Shown here in pieces: positions 1 to 7,299 of a stretch of 64,000 nucleotides of DNA (position 1 is its first letter; each line of letters begins with the position of its first letter). The DNA is taken from the IMG/VR virus record IMGVR_UViG_3300046837_000353, positions 1 to 64,000 of that record; one strand, written 5' to 3'. The stretch is from a virus. Made by a program: the position numbers and the translations under genes. Under the pieces are notes generated by a model. The model was not told the DNA's origin, did no database searches, and saw nothing but the letters and a program-made list of their open reading frames with translations.

Positions 1-750
1 CTAGGCAGAGGCGAGATTGCCCTTGCCGTTCTTCCGGCGACGCAGCTTACCCACGACACCCATACCAATAAGCGAGGTGCCAAAGATAATCAGCGAAGCA
101 GGTTCGGGCACCGCTTGCGTAGTGACGATTGATTGGGTACGCCCAACCAACGACGCACCAGCGATCAGCGTACCGGTGGTCCCTTCCGACAGGGAGTAGG
201 GACCGGTGCTGTCGAACACACCTGAAAAGTTCTGCGAGAACGAGTCAGGATCGACCACGGCAGCGTGCGTCAGGGTTGCAAGCAAAGTCCCCGGCAGATC
301 AGTCGGGGTGTCCGCGCCTTGCGTGTTCGCCGCATCACCAAAGAACGTCTCAGTGACGCTGGAGCCGATACCGGATTGGAACGTCCCGGCGCCACTAGCG
401 GTGAACGCCGTGACCGGACCCAAGAAGCTGGTCCCACTCACGGCAAGCTGAATCGAAACCGTACCCGTGTTATTGTTGATCACCTGAAACGAGGAGGTGT
501 TCAACGAGTTTGACGGTCCGATTACCTGAGTCTGTGCTGATCCGAGGAACTGCACACCGGCGATCGTCTGATTGGCAATTTGCAACTGACCAACTGCGTT
601 GTTGGTGTCGCAAGCTGCCTGATCTGCGCAGACGAATGAAGTACCGTTGATGTCTGCGGCGATCTGTAGTGTCGCGTTAGCCGAACCTGCCAACGCCAAC
701 CCACCCGCAAGGATGGTGCTGGCTAAGGCTAGGTTTTTGAGCTTACTCAT
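1..750 (-). CDS. PEP-CTERM sorting-domain secreted protein
   Basis: 249 aa. The N-terminus (residues 1-26) is a typical signal peptide: SKLK, a hydrophobic stretch, then ANA before the mature chain. The C-terminus carries the PEP-CTERM tripartite signal: VPEP motif (about residue 215), a hydrophobic helix, then a basic tail (LRRRKNGK). The middle is Ser/Thr/Gly/Asn-rich and looks like an extracellular beta-rich protein. Proteins with this tail are processed by exosortase in Gram-negative bacteria, so the gene implies an exosortase-bearing host. The stop codon TAG lies at the very edge, so the gene is complete. RBS TGAGGT precedes the ATG. A PEP-CTERM cargo among phage genes is unusual; it may be a host-derived moron or decoy surface protein. 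Confidence 0.88.
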   Translation of the reverse strand: MSKLKNLALASTILAGGLALAGSANATLQIAADINGTSFVCADQAACDTNNAVGQLQIANQTIAGVQFLGSAQTQVIGPSNSLNTSSFQVINNNTGTVSIQLAVSGTSFLGPVTAFTASGAGTFQSGIGSSVTETFFGDAANTQGADTPTDLPGTLLATLTHAAVVDPDSFSQNFSGVFDSTGPYSLSEGTTGTLIAGASLVGRTQSIVTTQAVPEPASLIIFGTSLIGMGVVGKLRRRKNGKGNLASA

Positions 751-861
751 ATTTACCTCACTTTGCTAGTCTAGCTAGCAGAGCATTGCAATAGCTATGC
801 CACTAGTGTCTTTGTTTGTTTTCAAGAGGTTAGGTGTTCGAAGGGGTGCAAAGTGTAAAGT

Positions 862-1071
862 TTAGGCGACACTTTCATTGTCGGATTTTACACTTTTTAG
901 TGGGTTCTTTGGGCAATTATCAAAGTGCCATCGAGTTAGTACTCCTCGATTGTTCTTATGCCCACAGTGAGGGCATTCACCCATGCCCTTTGATGTAAAG
1001 AACCTCTCGTTAAAACTAATCGATCGTTCAGGTCGTTTATGTAGTGATCTAATCTCAGACGATTTTGTCAT
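862..1071 (-). CDS. Small zinc-finger protein
   Basis: 69 aa. A CPHCG..(14)..HFDNCP block at about residues 34-54 forms a probable zinc finger. The same CPHCG...RWHFDNC pattern is familiar from phage-encoded HNH/GIY homing endonucleases, but no nuclease domain is present here, so this is a stand-alone finger or a remnant. The start codon overlaps the stop of the upstream gene (ATGA), indicating translational coupling. Confidence 0.6.
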   Translation of the reverse strand: MTKSSEIRSLHKRPERSISFNERFFTSKGMGECPHCGHKNNRGVLTRWHFDNCPKNPLKSVKSDNESVA

Positions 1072-1520
1072 TGTACTTGATCCTTTTCACGAAGCCACGT
1101 AGTAATATGTCGCTTGATGATCTTGGGATTGATATTTGGTGGTTCATCATGTGCCAAGATGAACTTGCCAACCAGCTCAACAGGGTCCGAGTCCACTGGA
1201 GGTAATCCTGTTTCAAGCCAATTCTTGACCAGTGGGAGTATATCAGGTGCAGTTATGATTAGTTCTTTGAATACATCACTAGCTGGGATCGAGTTGGATG
1301 TGGAGGATCCAACCCTTAAAGCCCCATTGTCACCGATATAGTAGTTCTTCTCCCCATCTTTTTGATAGACTGCATAACGTTGTGATCTGGTTTGCTGTTT
1401 TGTATAACCCATCACTTCAAAGCCAGCGATATACTTTTCACGAAGTGTAGTGGGATTACGATGATTAACATGGCGACGTCGGACCGTACGACGCCTAGGA
1501 GTAGTAAATTGTAAAGGCAT
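1068..1520 (-). CDS. Hypothetical phage protein with basic N-terminus
   Basis: 150 aa. The N-terminus is strongly basic (PRRRTVRRRH), followed by a globular part with no motif I recognise. Two adjacent ATGs (1523, 1520) are possible starts; the second is reported, and both overlap the upstream stop. It sits in a three-gene leftward operon (1720 to 862). A nucleic-acid contact through the basic arm is possible but is inference. Confidence 0.6.
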   Translation of the reverse strand: MPLQFTTPRRRTVRRRHVNHRNPTTLREKYIAGFEVMGYTKQQTRSQRYAVYQKDGEKNYYIGDNGALRVGSSTSNSIPASDVFKELIITAPDILPLVKNWLETGLPPVDSDPVELVGKFILAHDEPPNINPKIIKRHITTWLREKDQVQ

Positions 1521-1720
1521 CATGCTTCTCCATCTTTGAATAACCAGGACCTAACTGCGCAATCCTTGGCCTCCAATAGTTTACGAAGGCAAGTGGTCTT
1601 CTCAGGGTTGTTTGGGTATGTGTCAATACCCGCTGCAAACTCCTGAAAGCTTTTGGATACAGGTTGCAGGTGCTCAGGCAGATGTTTGTACTCGAAAAAC
1701 TGCATTAGGTAGTGAGGCAT
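1520..1720 (-). CDS. Small conserved phage protein (HLPEHLQ family)
   Basis: 66 aa. The layout EYKHLPEHLQPVSKSF then LRKLLEAKDCAVRSW is a recurrent pattern in small proteins of many unrelated tailed phages; the function is not known to me. Start ATG at 1720 is chosen because GGAGG lies just upstream. First gene of the operon running to 862; an inverted repeat at 1751-1782 separates it from the regulator gene. Confidence 0.7.
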   Translation of the reverse strand: MPHYLMQFFEYKHLPEHLQPVSKSFQEFAAGIDTYPNNPEKTTCLRKLLEAKDCAVRSWLFKDGEA

Positions 1721-1750
1721 TGCGACCTCCTGCAAGTATCAACACAGCAT

Positions 1751-1782
1751 TTAGGCCGGATTGGAAACACCATCCGGCCTAA
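1751..1782 (-). terminator. Perfect inverted repeat, likely terminator
   Basis: TTAGGCCGGAT and its exact reverse complement are separated by about 10 bases, just downstream of the stop of the leftward regulator gene. There is no clear U-run, so it may be a weak terminator, or an operator for the adjacent regulator. Confidence 0.5.
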
Positions 1783-1785
1783 ATC

Positions 1786-2109
1786 TTAGGCTACTTGTTC
1801 TAGGTCCCCTCGAACATAACGAGGGACTGGAACAGGGCTTCCCCTAGTAAATTTTGCCGTCGCAAGACGCTCAAATTTTCGTAGAAAGGTCAGGTGTTGC
1901 TCGCTTTCCTGGGTTAGGTACCGAACAATCGGCTGACGCATTCTAGCCGGTAGCTTACCGATCCAATAGGTGTCGAAGGTTCGTTTGGAATTCTCTAGGC
2001 GGTTGTAAGTCCATAGGGAGATTCCAAGTGAATCAGCAACCTCTGTTTGCGTCAGTTCAGCGTTCATGCGCGCCTCGCGCAGTACACGACCAATGTTTCT
2101 GTCCATCAT
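1786..2109 (-). CDS. XRE/Cro-type helix-turn-helix regulator
   Basis: 107 aa. Residues about 6-55 match the Cro/CI helix-turn-helix pattern: VLREARMNAELTQTEVADSL, GISLWTYNRLENSKR. The C-terminal half is basic and probably gives dimerisation or extra DNA contact. Two ATGs in tandem (2109, 2106) can serve as start. It has its own copy of the conserved phage promoter (2147-2175). A small phage repressor or Cro-like switch is the natural reading; its operator is not identified, but the hairpin just past its stop is one candidate. Confidence 0.8.
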   Translation of the reverse strand: MMDRNIGRVLREARMNAELTQTEVADSLGISLWTYNRLENSKRTFDTYWIGKLPARMRQPIVRYLTQESEQHLTFLRKFERLATAKFTRGSPVPVPRYVRGDLEQVA

Positions 2110-2146
2110 TGCACCAATCCTGTGAGGCTCACTTGCCTACGTGTTA

Positions 2147-2175
2147 TAAATAAGCATTTTTGCGTCGATTTGCAA
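2147..2175 (-). promoter_or_regulatory. Conserved phage promoter for the XRE gene
   Basis: On the minus strand TTGCAA (2175-2170), 17 bases containing GCAAAAA, then TATTTA (2152-2147) preceded by GCT. Matches the repeated cassette of this genome (see findings), though the GTCAG leader is not conserved here. Confidence 0.7.
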
Positions 2176-2333
2176 GAACAGAAAGTGCGGCAGACGATAT
2201 CGTTTCCGTGTAACGAACAACCCCTGGTTCCTACACTGGGGCTGGAAGGAGGACGGACGATATCTTGTAGGACAAGCTGGCATTACTACCAGGCTTCATC
2301 CGCTCACCCGATGGAGATCCTCCTTCACCGTAA

Positions 2334-2651
2334 CTAATGGAGCATGTGACTGGTTGGGCTGAGAGGACGCACCGCATGACCCAAACGTTTCTTTTGCACG
2401 TTCTTTGGTACCAACTTTAGTCCGTTAGTCCGTTCAACGATGTCCCTGGGCTCATTGGCCGGTACGACTCGATAGACCATATGGGCGCCCGCTGCCCGAA
2501 GACGTCCGCGCTCGTAGTGACGCTGTGACACCTGGTCCCAGTTCTTTTCGTACTCGGGCGGGTAAGGGCGCTGGGCCAGATAGTCCTGCCATCCACGTGC
2601 GCTGTACCCGTTGGGCCTAACCTTTGGTAGGTGATTCGCATTCGAGCTCAT
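2334..2651 (-). CDS. Hypothetical protein, basic
   Basis: 105 aa, rich in Arg, Lys, Tyr and Pro, with no family I recognise. Start ATG 2651 is set by AAGGAG directly upstream and by the conserved promoter at 2677-2704. It stands alone between the XRE gene and the cyclotransferase gene. Confidence 0.6.
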   Translation of the reverse strand: MSSNANHLPKVRPNGYSARGWQDYLAQRPYPPEYEKNWDQVSQRHYERGRLRAAGAHMVYRVVPANEPRDIVERTNGLKLVPKNVQKKRLGHAVRPLSPTSHMLH

Positions 2652-2676
2652 ATGGGTTCTCCTTACTGACCCCTTA

Positions 2677-2704
2677 AATATAAGCGGTTTGCGATGAATT
2701 GCAA
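2677..2704 (-). promoter_or_regulatory. Conserved phage promoter (gene 2334-2651)
   Basis: Minus strand: TTGCAA at 2704-2699, 16-base spacer with GCAAA and GCT, -10 TATATT at 2682-2677, then leader GGTCAGTAAGGAG before the start codon. Confidence 0.85.
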
Positions 2705-2908
2705 GCTTTAATTTGATCTCAGAGTGGGCAGCTTTAGCGGCATCGGCTTCAACGGGTTTCCCCTCCATCTATCCGCTTGACGACGTGCTGCCCGACGCCG
2801 GGAATTAACCCATGCCTAGGGCTTTTTTGCGGGTAGCCGTCCCGCTTCTCATCATGAGGGTTGCATCCTCACTAGCCGGGAGCTACCCCGGCTCGTCGGT
2901 AAGTCCAT

Positions 2909-3409
2909 TTAGGTGGCCATCAGTTCACGAGCAGCAGGACCGTCCTTCCGCCGCCTGCGCCGGCGCTTCAGAAAGGACGTCTGATCCTTCTCGTTCCAGG
3001 ACCGAATGAGTGCCATGTCCAGATAGTCCAGATCGAGACCAAAGTCCTCATAGCCCTGTGCGATCACGTCCAGATAGTGCTGCCCAGGAGGCTGAACACC
3101 ACCGTGGCACATCTGATACACCAGGACATCGGCAACCTTACCGGTCTTGACCATCTTGACCTTGATGTAGATCTTCTCATAGAGACCTCCACCAACGCCC
3201 TCATACATGTCAAGCTCTTTTTCACACTCCCTGGTGATCTTCCAAAGACCACCGGGGCAGCTTTCCTTGCGGTCGTACTCGATATCGGCTACACCGCGAA
3301 ACACCAGGCGTGAGTGGGTGAGATGAAACGAGCCCAGCTTCTTGGCCTTGGGGCATCTGCGCTTCATCGCCTCGACACAGAGATTGCTTCCATAGGCGAA
3401 ATACAACAT
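2909..3409 (-). CDS. Gamma-glutamylcyclotransferase/AIG2-like protein
   Basis: 166 aa. The N-terminal MLYFAYGSNL plus MKRRCP is the hallmark substrate-binding motif of the GGCT/AIG2 superfamily, followed by RLVFRG, GGLWKI and a DMYEG segment carrying the expected acidic residue. These enzymes release 5-oxoproline from gamma-glutamyl amines. The C-terminus ends in a basic run (KRRRRRRKDG) absent from typical members. Start ATG 3409 is fixed by CAAGGAGA upstream. The amidoligase gene at 4816-6030 is in the same leftward block; published genome-context work on amidoligases (Iyer and colleagues) reports GGCT-like partners, so the two may work in one peptide or gamma-glutamyl amide pathway. Confidence 0.82.
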   Translation of the reverse strand: MLYFAYGSNLCVEAMKRRCPKAKKLGSFHLTHSRLVFRGVADIEYDRKESCPGGLWKITRECEKELDMYEGVGGGLYEKIYIKVKMVKTGKVADVLVYQMCHGGVQPPGQHYLDVIAQGYEDFGLDLDYLDMALIRSWNEKDQTSFLKRRRRRRKDGPAARELMAT

Positions 3410-3436
3410 GTCGGAATCTCCTTGCTGACTCCCTAT

Positions 3437-3465
3437 ATATATAAGCGCTTTGCGATGAATTGCAA
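3437..3465 (-). promoter_or_regulatory. Conserved phage promoter (cyclotransferase gene)
   Basis: Minus strand: TTGCAA at 3465-3460, GCAAAGCGCT in the spacer, TATATATA as -10, then AGTCAGCAAGGAGA leader ahead of ATG 3409. Confidence 0.85.
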
Positions 3466-3474
3466 GCCCCCGCA

Positions 3475-3756
3475 TCAAAAGATTTCGTCCTTGAGTCTGG
3501 GGTTGAGGCGATCCACACCGGGACCCTTGTGCTTGATCCACGGACCCGGCGGGTCGCCCTGACCGTCCCAAACTAACGTAGCAAGGAACGCCTCGTGGCG
3601 GAGTTCGTAGCAATATCGACTGCTATAACCGGTCTCATCCAGACCTGTGAACAGACCAGTGGTAAAGTTCATATTCATCAGGCCGATCCACCTGCCGTCC
3701 TTGAGCTGTCGAACGTTTGTGTAGCCCTCTGATAGGAGCAGCTCTTCGGTGGTCAT
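3475..3756 (-). CDS. Hypothetical phage protein
   Basis: 93 aa, soluble. It starts MTTEELLLSEGY and has a KDGRWIGLMNMNFTTGLF segment typical of small beta-rich phage proteins; no function is assignable. The start overlaps the stop of the membrane peptide gene upstream (ATGA), so it is translationally coupled within the leftward operon 4809 to 3475. Confidence 0.65.
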   Translation of the reverse strand: MTTEELLLSEGYTNVRQLKDGRWIGLMNMNFTTGLFTGLDETGYSSRYCYELRHEAFLATLVWDGQGDPPGPWIKHKGPGVDRLNPRLKDEIF

Positions 3757-3884
3757 GATCGATCCTGAATGATGTGAATGACGATGGGTGCACGCGGCAT
3801 TGAGCCGAGTTGGTACCCCAATAGTCCACACGCTGCGATGAATGTGATTAGTATCACCGCAAGAATAACTTCAGACCAGTGCAT
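3753..3884 (-). CDS. Small single-pass membrane protein
   Basis: 43 aa. One transmembrane helix (about residues 6-28, VILAVILITFIAACGLLGYQL) with a short polar tail. The start codon lies 2 bases from the upstream stop and the end overlaps the next start. Function unknown; small inner-membrane phage peptides are often exclusion or lysis-related, which is only an analogy. Confidence 0.55.
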   Translation of the reverse strand: MHWSEVILAVILITFIAACGLLGYQLGSMPRAPIVIHIIQDRS

Positions 3885-3885
3885 G

Positions 3886-4194
3886 TTAATCCATTCGACA
3901 AACTTCGAACTCACCACCGGGCTGCACAATGGCAACCCATGAATGATTGTAGAAGCGGATCAACTCATTCCGAAGAATGGTCTCGGCTAGCAGTTTAACC
4001 GGTGGGTCGCCTGGGTACTGCAGGTCACCATTGGCCAGCATGGTGAACCCCTGGAAAGGGACCCACCCGCCACCGTGACCATAGGACCGATCGAACTGCT
4101 CCCGCGCGGGCATAGGATTGCCCTCGTTGAGAAACAGTGGGATGTATCCGAGCATCTCGATCGTTGCCTGTGGGTGCTTCATCGTCCAGATCAT
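3886..4194 (-). CDS. Conserved phage protein (AHGGGWRPF-like family)
   Basis: 102 aa. Contains QFDRSYGHGGGWVPFQGF, LQYPGDPP, LAETILRNELIRFY and a terminal EFEVCRMD, a layout I recognise from hypothetical proteins of many proteobacterial phages; no activity is known to me. GGAGA lies 5 bases upstream of ATG 4194. Confidence 0.7.
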   Translation of the reverse strand: MIWTMKHPQATIEMLGYIPLFLNEGNPMPAREQFDRSYGHGGGWVPFQGFTMLANGDLQYPGDPPVKLLAETILRNELIRFYNHSWVAIVQPGGEFEVCRMD

Positions 4195-4328
4195 CGGTTT
4201 CTCCAGTTATTAGATCCGTGCGCCGTTGCCGTGTGGTGTTGCTGCGCAGTATTTCGCCACCGTGTAAGGTGCGCCTTGGCGCACGGCTTGGCGTCGTGCA
4301 TGTGGGTCATTGGGTCATCCTGGGCCAT
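4191..4328 (-). CDS. Small overlapping ORF, His-rich
   Basis: 45 aa with several His (THMHDAK, QQHHTATAH). It fills the only gap in the operon, starts inside the end of the upstream gene and ends in an ATGA overlap with the next, which supports translation. No homology recognised. Confidence 0.4.
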   Translation of the reverse strand: MAQDDPMTHMHDAKPCAKAHLTRWRNTAQQHHTATAHGSNNWRNR

Positions 4329-4548
4329 TGCTTGACATCCGTTCTATCAGTTCATCGGCGCAGTCGAGCCAATCGGTATGCATCTCGGGGTAAGCTCCCT
4401 CTTCACCCACCTGATCCCATGGACGGCTCGTCCGCATCTCGAACATGTCGTACAAGTGTCGGGCGAGGCGCTCGCGGAACTGGCTGTTCGACAGGGCCCG
4501 ATGCCAGCCTGGATTGCGGTCGAGCCATTGTTTGATGGTGGGCTGCAT
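4315..4548 (-). CDS. Hypothetical phage protein
   Basis: 77 aa, Trp- and acidic-rich (TIKQWLDRNPGWHRALSNSQ, HTDWLDCADELIERM). AAGGAG precedes ATG 4548. Between the upstream gene's TGA and this RBS lies one of six copies of the ATGGACTTAC motif. Confidence 0.65.
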   Translation of the reverse strand: MQPTIKQWLDRNPGWHRALSNSQFRERLARHLYDMFEMRTSRPWDQVGEEGAYPEMHTDWLDCADELIERMSSNGPG

Positions 4549-4572
4549 TGTGATTACTCCTTGTAAGTCCAT

Positions 4573-4809
4573 TCAGTGCGTGGTTTCGGTTTCGTCAACC
4601 AGCAGGCCGATCCGAACGAGGTCGGCAACGAAATCTTCTGCGCTGCCGCACCGCACCCGCTTGCCCGTTTGTAGCAAGACTCTGCCTTGGGTCTCTTTCA
4701 TAAACTTGCGATCGTTATCTGATTGCGTGAAAGAAATCTTGTGCAGTTCTTTCACAATACCCTCTGGGGTCGTTGCCCCCAGAGGTTGTCCATCATTGGT
4801 CCGGTACAT
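4573..4809 (-). CDS. Conserved small phage protein
   Basis: 78 aa. MYRTNDGQPLGATTPEGIVKELH, then LQTGKRVRCGSAEDFVADL: a pattern seen repeatedly in hypothetical proteins of tailed phages. Starts 6 bases after the amidoligase stop, so it is probably cotranscribed with it. Confidence 0.7.
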   Translation of the reverse strand: MYRTNDGQPLGATTPEGIVKELHKISFTQSDNDRKFMKETQGRVLLQTGKRVRCGSAEDFVADLVRIGLLVDETETTH

Positions 4810-4815
4810 AGCTGC

Positions 4816-6030
4816 TTATCTCCTCTCGGTGATGACACGATTGAGTTGAGCTACCCGCGCCTGCAGGAAAGCCAACTCGTTCGCAGGGATATTAACCGTA
4901 TTTGCAAAATTCTGCAAGGAATCATCTCCCTCGGGCTGCAAACCTTTCACGGCCGCGTCGTAGATGCGCAAGCAAACCCGTACCCAATGCTCTGCTTTGT
5001 CGGCATCGACCGTGCCCTGGTGCTGCCTGAACTCGACCGTTGTGTGTCGCCAGAAGGCTGCGAGATTAACCTTGAGGAACCGCTCAAGTCTATTCTCCAT
5101 TTGTGCGGGATAGCTTGGCATGATGTTTAACAAGCTACCCGCATATGCCAGCGCCAGCTCGTCTATATTGGTGGCGGCTGCAATTAGAAGCGACCTGGCA
5201 CCATCTTCCACCCGCGCTTTGGTCGAGCGGCAATAACTATTGTTATTTGCACGGCGCGTCTGGGAAGTGATAGAGTCAATTGCGCCTTCATAGTGACCAT
5301 AAAGCTTGATCAGATTGCGGAAGAAGTTAACATCTCGGCCTTCTGCGCCGATATGCACGTGAAAGCCTGCCTGGCGGCGAACTGTGCAGCCCTTTTCTTC
5401 CAGAAACTTCATCATCTTACGCATCTGCTGGATGCCCTCGCTGCCTTGCAGCACTGGGGACACCACTTCAATGCCATTTCTACGATCACCAAGCGAACCG
5501 TCCTGCGTGATCTTCCACACATTAGGCCGGACGGGATCACGATAATAACCAATCACTGCTTGAAAGCCTGCGCTGATCATGTCAGCCATAAGGCTGCGTT
5601 GACCCATATTCCGGGGCATGTAGCATTCGATCTCAACGCCGAATGTGTAATCGGTGAGGTCGGCGTCAAGCGCGGTGCTGAGTGCCACAATTGCTGTGCT
5701 GGTGTGAGGCGCCCGTGGACCGCGAGGCGTCACTGTGCCTTCGGTCAACAGCACTTCCGGGAGCTGCTCCAGCAGGCTGGGCATCGGTAAGCGTTCAATC
5801 AGCCAGGTCCGATTTGTGTTTATCACCCGCTGGCGCAAGGCCAGCAAGCGAACGGCCCGCCACCGAACTGAGGTCCAATTGTTGGTCCACTGATTGGTGT
5901 TCCACTGGGACACGCCACTCAGATGATGGCGTACCTGTGTTGCGATGGTCCGATACTCATTGTGGATCTGCTCGTCCCACCAGGCCGGACCTTGGCCATT
6001 GATTGTGGGGGGTAGATTAATGCGAGGCAT
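4816..6030 (-). CDS. Amidoligase-family enzyme (COOH-NH2 ligase type)
   Basis: 404 aa. After a variable N-terminal region (1-125), the glutamine-synthetase/GCS-like core shows the family landmarks: TFGVEIECYM (about 128-137), the W-ITQDGSLGD block (about 168-178), EVVSPVLQG (about 184-192), GFHVHIGA (about 213-220) and VEFRQHQGT (about 330-338); acidic and His residues there bind Mg-ATP. Family members form amide or peptide bonds on an uncharacterised substrate. The GGCT-like gene in the same block is a known type of partner. The start is supported by CGGAGA and the conserved promoter at 6056-6085. Substrate unknown. Confidence 0.85.
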   Translation of the reverse strand: MPRINLPPTINGQGPAWWDEQIHNEYRTIATQVRHHLSGVSQWNTNQWTNNWTSVRWRAVRLLALRQRVINTNRTWLIERLPMPSLLEQLPEVLLTEGTVTPRGPRAPHTSTAIVALSTALDADLTDYTFGVEIECYMPRNMGQRSLMADMISAGFQAVIGYYRDPVRPNVWKITQDGSLGDRRNGIEVVSPVLQGSEGIQQMRKMMKFLEEKGCTVRRQAGFHVHIGAEGRDVNFFRNLIKLYGHYEGAIDSITSQTRRANNNSYCRSTKARVEDGARSLLIAAATNIDELALAYAGSLLNIMPSYPAQMENRLERFLKVNLAAFWRHTTVEFRQHQGTVDADKAEHWVRVCLRIYDAAVKGLQPEGDDSLQNFANTVNIPANELAFLQARVAQLNRVITERR

Positions 6031-6055
6031 GAGCTTGTCTCCGTTCTGACAAAGC

Positions 6056-6085
6056 TATATATAAGCTTTTTGCAGCACATTGCAA
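6056..6085 (-). promoter_or_regulatory. Conserved phage promoter (amidoligase operon)
   Basis: Minus strand: TTGCAA at 6085-6080, GCAAAAAGCT in the spacer, TATATA near 6061-6056, leader TTGTCAGAACGGAGA before ATG 6030. Confidence 0.85.
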
Positions 6086-6126
6086 GCTATCATGCAAAAT
6101 GATTTGAATTCTTTTATTGAGCGTTG

Positions 6127-6375
6127 TCAAAGGCTTACGATGGGTTTATGGACGAATTTCGGGCGACTGTACGGCACCGGAAGTGGGGGTTTCGGACCCT
6201 TCGAGTACATAGCAGTGGGATACGAATACCGCGCTCCACGAGCCTTGAGGCCGGCCTTTGTGAAACGACCCTTGAATGGACTTACGCGGCCGAAAACGTA
6301 ACGAATCACTAGGACGGTGAGGCCGATCACGTTCAGACCGACCCACACCGCCAGAACTATTCCAGCGGTTAGCAC
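6127..6375 (-). CDS. Small membrane protein with basic Pro-rich tail
   Basis: 82 aa from GTG 6375. One transmembrane helix (about residues 2-25, LTAGIVLAVWVGLNVIGLTV), then a basic, Pro/Tyr-rich cytoplasmic tail (GLKARGARYSYPTAM, GPKPPLPVPYSRPK). The start is chosen for the G-rich RBS-like stretch just upstream and because a promoter-like element at 6412-6440 points this way. Function unknown. Confidence 0.5.
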   Translation of the reverse strand: MLTAGIVLAVWVGLNVIGLTVLVIRYVFGRVSPFKGRFTKAGLKARGARYSYPTAMYSKGPKPPLPVPYSRPKFVHKPIVSL

Positions 6376-6418
6376 CCCTAACCCCCCACCCTTGAATTGA
6401 ACCCAAAAAGTAGCAGCG

Positions 6419-6491
6419 TATTGCAATGCGGTGCAATAGCTAATTTCGCAGGTCAGGTATGCAAGTTTGCATATTGCAATGCGGTGCAATA
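6419..6491. repeat. 20-bp direct repeat in a divergent promoter region
   Basis: An identical 20-base unit (TATTGCAATG followed by CGGTGCAATA) occurs at 6419-6438 and 6472-6491. Each copy supplies TTGCA boxes: the right copy provides the -35 of the rightward promoter, the left copy lies in the leftward promoter-like element. Confidence 0.85.
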
Positions 6492-6502
6492 TCGCTTACA
6501 TT
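6474..6502 (+). promoter_or_regulatory. Conserved phage promoter (gene 6527)
   Basis: TTGCAA 6474-6479, 17-base spacer with a second GCAA box, TACATT 6497-6502, leader TGAGTCAGATGGAGA before ATG 6527. Confidence 0.8.
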
Positions 6503-6526
6503 TCCTGAGTCAGATGGAGAATTTTT

Positions 6527-6724
6527 ATGAAGCTCTGGATTTTGACTTTCGCCCTTGACGACGACCACTTCGTTGGGACTTTCTCCACCGAGGAGAAGGC
6601 GCAGGCAGCATCAGCTGCCTTTTCCAAGGATGCCGAGCAGGCAACGATGTGGATATCGATTGTCCCGGTCGAACTTGATAACGACGATCTGGTCGATATT
6701 GAATTGTGCGGTACGGGCGACTAG
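6527..6724 (+). CDS. Hypothetical small acidic protein
   Basis: 65 aa, acidic, beginning MKLWILTFALDDDHFVGTF with a C-terminus rich in Asp/Glu. The pattern suggests a compact alpha/beta fold; no family recognised. GGAGA lies 6-7 bases upstream of the ATG, and the gene has its own copy of the conserved promoter. Confidence 0.6.
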   Translation: MKLWILTFALDDDHFVGTFSTEEKAQAASAAFSKDAEQATMWISIVPVELDNDDLVDIELCGTGD

Positions 6725-6726
6725 AC

Positions 6727-6909
6727 ATGAGTTACCTCGTTGGACGACTGATCAACGAATACCAGATTCACGCATTCTACTACTGCCAGACCCTGGAAGA
6801 AGCAAAGTCTGTCTGTGCAGTTGAATGGGTTGGTCAACACAATATCTGGAGCGGCAAGGATTATGATGACGATACGATATACGTCATCATAAAGCGGACT
6901 CCAAATTAA
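6727..6909 (+). CDS. Hypothetical small protein, possible relative of its neighbour
   Basis: 60 aa starting MSYLVGRLINEYQIHAFYYC. It begins 3 bases after the previous stop. Size and strand-helix-strand-like composition resemble the preceding gene, so the pair could be diverged duplicates; that is inference. Confidence 0.6.
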   Translation: MSYLVGRLINEYQIHAFYYCQTLEEAKSVCAVEWVGQHNIWSGKDYDDDTIYVIIKRTPN

Positions 6910-6968
6910 ATCTCGTCTGAATGCTTATTTCCTTTTGCAGTTTTGTGCAAAGCCTATAAGCTTGCAAT

Positions 6969-7295
6969 ATGCCCGTCAGCAAGCAAACACCGCTAACAGC
7001 TCAAGCGACTCACGAGCATAATTTTGAGCAGTCTTACGCTGACTGGGAAGCCTCGGTGTTTGATAGGGCTGCTTACTTTGCAGTGATCGAGCTGCGCTAT
7101 GGTGGGCGTGGCCAGCAAAGATACACAAAGTGGACGGTTCTCCCCTGGGCACTGCGCTATGCGCGGGAACATGTGGAGACCGGTCCCTGTGTGTATGCCG
7201 TAGTAGAGTCTGGAAGGTTTACAGTTCTCGACCGCGAAAAGTGGGATGATTGGGAAACACGTTGGCGTCGGTCTAGAGAACACATCAAAGCCTGA
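6969..7295 (+). CDS. Hypothetical protein
   Basis: 108 aa, soluble, Trp/Arg-rich C-terminus (WDDWETRWRRSREH). No family recognised. There is no clear RBS; a TTGCA..GCAAAG..TATAAG element ends only 8 bases before the ATG, so the message may be leaderless or start upstream. Confidence 0.55.
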   Translation: MPVSKQTPLTAQATHEHNFEQSYADWEASVFDRAAYFAVIELRYGGRGQQRYTKWTVLPWALRYAREHVETGPCVYAVVESGRFTVLDREKWDDWETRWRRSREHIKA

Positions 7296-7299
7296 CTGA

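Noticed and set aside
2770-2900. Terminator after the cyclotransferase gene
   Set aside because: Two GC hairpins are present but the poly-T lies on the wrong side for leftward transcription.
5293-5790. Long plus-strand ORF opposite the amidoligase
   Set aside because: The amidoligase frame carries clear family motifs; the opposite frame has none and no RBS.
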